From Pelobacter sp. UBA6093 (lineage in GTDB: Bacteria; Desulfobacterota; Desulfuromonadia; Desulfuromonadales; Syntrophotaleaceae), in contig DIWZ01000023.1 in assembly GCA_002435955.1 (NCBI GenBank), positions 1 to 41,700 on the forward strand: a stretch of DNA of 41,700 nucleotides. Direction: 5' to 3'. Position numbers and translations under genes: made by a program. How positions within the stretch are numbered: the stretch's first letter is position 1; every line of letters begins with the position of its first letter. Below, in pieces: positions 39,940 to 41,700 of this stretch. Under the pieces are notes generated by a model. The model had not been told where the DNA came from, made no database searches, and saw nothing but the letters and a program-made list of their open reading frames with translations.

Positions 39940-41037
39940 TTGATCGATCCCGCGACACCGAACATGCTTGAAGAGCGTATCCGGCGCCTTGAGATGGAAA
40001 ACAAATCTTTGGCGGAAACCTGCAAGCGCTTGTCCTCCACCCAGAATGCCCTCGAAGAAATCATCGCCACATCGACCCAGAAGCAACTTTCCGTTGAAAT
40101 GCAAAGCATGGAACTGGAGCAAATCTTCTCCTCCTGCGCCGATCCCATCTGGGTCATACGCCAAGACGGGATTGTCGTACGTGTCAACGCTGCCATGCTC
40201 CGATTTCTTGACCGGTCCAATGACGAAGTGGTGGGACGGTCATGCCATGAAATCCTTGATTTCTGTACCCGCCACAACACATCATCCTGCCCGCTTGCCT
40301 CAGCTCACCTGCCGCAATCTTTCCATGAATGGGATATCGAACGGCCCGTCAGCGACGGGGAATCCGAGTTCTACATGGTTTCCACGTCTTCGCTGATAAC
40401 CCTTGACGGCTCACCCGGCATCGTGGGCCAATTCCGGGACATCACCATGCGCAAACACGCGGAAGCAGCGTTGGCGCAAGCCAACGTGGCGCTGTCCCAC
40501 ATGGCGAGGGTCGATGAGTTGACCCAGATTCCCAACCGCCGCGCATTTGACGAGGCTCTGACCATGGAATGGGGGCGATTGACCCGTGAAGACGGTCCCC
40601 TCTCGCTGATTCTTTGTGACATCGATTGCTTTAAAAACTACAACGATCATTACGGGCACCAGGCCGGGGATGACTGCCTTCGCCGCGTTGCGCAGGCCCT
40701 GGCAGGCTGCGCTCAACGTACGGCAGATCTGGCGGCGCGTTACGGTGGTGAGGAATTTGTGCTGCTGTTGCCGCAGACCCCCATTGAAGGTGCACTGATG
40801 GTTGCCGAAAACGTGCGACGCGCCGTCGAACAACTGGCGCTGCAGCACGTTACCTCCATAGCCCAACCCATAGTTACCCTGTCTCTGGGGGTGGCCACGG
40901 TGATACCCGCCCAACATGTGGATGCGGATATACTGATCGAGATTGCCGACCAGGCCCTTTATCAGGCCAAGGAAGGTGGTCGCAACAAAGTGATGCCCGG
41001 TTATTTTTCCAGAGAAGATGTGCATTTGTCTTTTTAA
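39940..41037 (+). CDS. PAS-GGDEF diguanylate cyclase
   Basis: A 365-residue soluble protein starting at a TTG with GGAGG five bases ahead (the GTG at 39928 lacks a site). An N-terminal coiled coil (about 5-60) leads to a PAS domain (about 61-171). It contains three cysteines in the middle (GRSCHEILDFCTRH, then SCPL), a pattern seen in PAS domains that may bind a metal or sense redox. The GGDEF domain follows (about 190-355): DELTQIPNRRAFDEAL, metal Asp in LCDIDCFKNYNDHYGH, active site RYGGEEF (269-273). An RxxD inhibition site (RTAD) lies five residues ahead of the GGEEF. It should make c-di-GMP. Confidence 0.93.
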   Translation: MIDPATPNMLEERIRRLEMENKSLAETCKRLSSTQNALEEIIATSTQKQLSVEMQSMELEQIFSSCADPIWVIRQDGIVVRVNAAMLRFLDRSNDEVVGRSCHEILDFCTRHNTSSCPLASAHLPQSFHEWDIERPVSDGESEFYMVSTSSLITLDGSPGIVGQFRDITMRKHAEAALAQANVALSHMARVDELTQIPNRRAFDEALTMEWGRLTREDGPLSLILCDIDCFKNYNDHYGHQAGDDCLRRVAQALAGCAQRTADLAARYGGEEFVLLLPQTPIEGALMVAENVRRAVEQLALQHVTSIAQPIVTLSLGVATVIPAQHVDADILIEIADQALYQAKEGGRNKVMPGYFSREDVHLSF

Positions 41038-41152
41038 TACGCGGCTATCGGCAACAATGCGATAACACACCAAAGCCCCCCCACCGACCGAACCTCTTCC
41101 GCAGTCTTTTACGCTATACTGCCTTTATCCCCAGGCGCACAGGAGATTTGTC

Positions 41153-41623
41153 ATGCCCATTCAGGCCAGAAAGGTCTCGCAATCAAGGGTTGAACTCGCC
41201 CAGGTGGCCATGCCTGGCGACGCTAACCCGGCCGGCAATGTCCACGGCGGGGCGATCATGAAACTCATCGACAATGCCGCCGCGGTGGTCGCCATGCGCC
41301 ACACCCGCCACAACATCGTTACCGCGTCCATCGACAGGCTCGACTTTCACTCCCCGGTGTTTGTGGGAAACCTGATCATCCTCAAAGCCAGCATCAACCG
41401 GGTGGGCAAAGCCTCCATGGAAATCGGCGTCCGGGTCGAAGCGGAAAATGTCATGACCGGTGAAATCCGGCATACGGCCTCCGCCTACCTGACCTTCGTA
41501 GCGCTCGATGATGACGGCTGCCCCACCAAAGCGCCCGAACTGATCAGTGAAACAGCCGAGGACCAACGCCGTCTGGCCGAGGCCACCGAGCGTTACGAAA
41601 ACAGAAAGTTGAGAAGACGCTAG
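41153..41623 (+). CDS. Hotdog-fold acyl-CoA thioesterase
   Basis: A 156-residue cytoplasmic enzyme hydrolysing acyl-CoA thioesters. It has the YciA/BACH-type pattern PGDANPAGNVHGGAIMKLIDNAAAVVAMRHTRHNIVTASIDRLDFHSPVFVGNLI, including the N-x-x-G-x-x-H-G-G active-site segment with the catalytic Asp40 on the hotdog helix. The tail is hydrophilic. AGGAG precedes the ATG. The chain length preferred by this enzyme cannot be told from sequence. Confidence 0.9.
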   Translation: MPIQARKVSQSRVELAQVAMPGDANPAGNVHGGAIMKLIDNAAAVVAMRHTRHNIVTASIDRLDFHSPVFVGNLIILKASINRVGKASMEIGVRVEAENVMTGEIRHTASAYLTFVALDDDGCPTKAPELISETAEDQRRLAEATERYENRKLRRR

Positions 41624-41646
41624 AAGTGAGCCACGGCCTGTGACCC

Positions 41647-41680
41647 GCCAGGAGTCTGTCGGACTATTCGGGTCGAAGCG
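41647..41680 (+). repeat. Dispersed repeat, family A, copy 5 (runs to window end)
   Basis: GCCAGGAGTCTGTCGGACTA followed by TTCGGGTCGAAGCG. It matches the copies at 8418 and 28438 over the first 25 bases and probably continues past the window edge. Confidence 0.7.
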
Positions 41681-41700
41681 AAAATTTGGATGTTTGAGAA

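Noticed and set aside
1..41700. CRISPR arrays, tRNA or rRNA genes, prophage genes
   Set aside because: I saw no regularly spaced repeats, no cloverleaf-type sequence and no phage structural or integrase genes.

Overview
The window reads as chromosomal DNA of a Gram-negative deltaproteobacterium of the Desulfuromonadales (Desulfuromonadota). A Pelobacter/Syntrophotalea-like fermenter is the best guess. This is an inference from gene content: acetolactate decarboxylase (acetoin/butanediol metabolism), a FeoAB-type ferrous iron uptake operon, several c-di-GMP enzymes, a FIST/roadblock/V4R cassette, EF-P with EpmA, many clean Shine-Dalgarno sites, and dispersed palindromic intergenic repeats. No rRNA, tRNA, CRISPR array or complete insertion sequence was found.

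Layout. 1-8.3 kb, all minus strand: 5' part of ileS, a ribbon-helix-helix protein, the antiporter nhaA, an exported acetolactate decarboxylase, an NlpC/P60 lipoprotein, folD, a D-2-hydroxyacid dehydrogenase and an iron-sulfur-type flavoprotein. 8.6-12 kb, plus: an orphan OmpR-type response regulator and a Cache-type chemoreceptor with a divergent signalling tip. 12-17.3 kb, minus: an MFS transporter, helicase hrpB and an M20 peptidase. 17.5-23.4 kb, plus: acpH, then a six-gene cassette of FIST sensor, DUF4388-roadblock, two V4R-like proteins, a ParA/MinD ATPase and a second roadblock-like protein.

23.7-28.4 kb, minus: an operon that appears to combine ferrous iron transport with c-di-GMP turnover. 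Transcription order is DUF2325-like protein, FeoA-GGDEF fusion, HD-GYP (broken by an apparent single-base frameshift), degenerate FeoA, FeoA, FeoB, and a 42-residue Cys-rich FeoB partner. A sigma-70 promoter at the head of this operon overlaps a 7-1-7 Fur-box-like palindrome.

28.5-41.7 kb: small exported proteins, a half-size TSUP permease, a membrane metallophosphoesterase, a lytic transglycosylase, a B12-binding radical SAM protein, mscL, an OsmC-family protein, efp-epmA, the RNA cyclase rtcA, a Cys-containing conserved protein, YwbE, an RRM protein, a PAS-GGDEF protein and a hotdog thioesterase.

Two dispersed repeat families occur between genes. One is a ~170-bp element with 11-bp terminal inverted repeats plus short internal-deletion derivatives. 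The other is a palindromic element with a CAGGAGTCTGTCGG core. The two most interesting systems are the iron/c-di-GMP operon (23.7-28.4 kb) and the FIST/roadblock/V4R/ParA cassette (18.5-23.4 kb).
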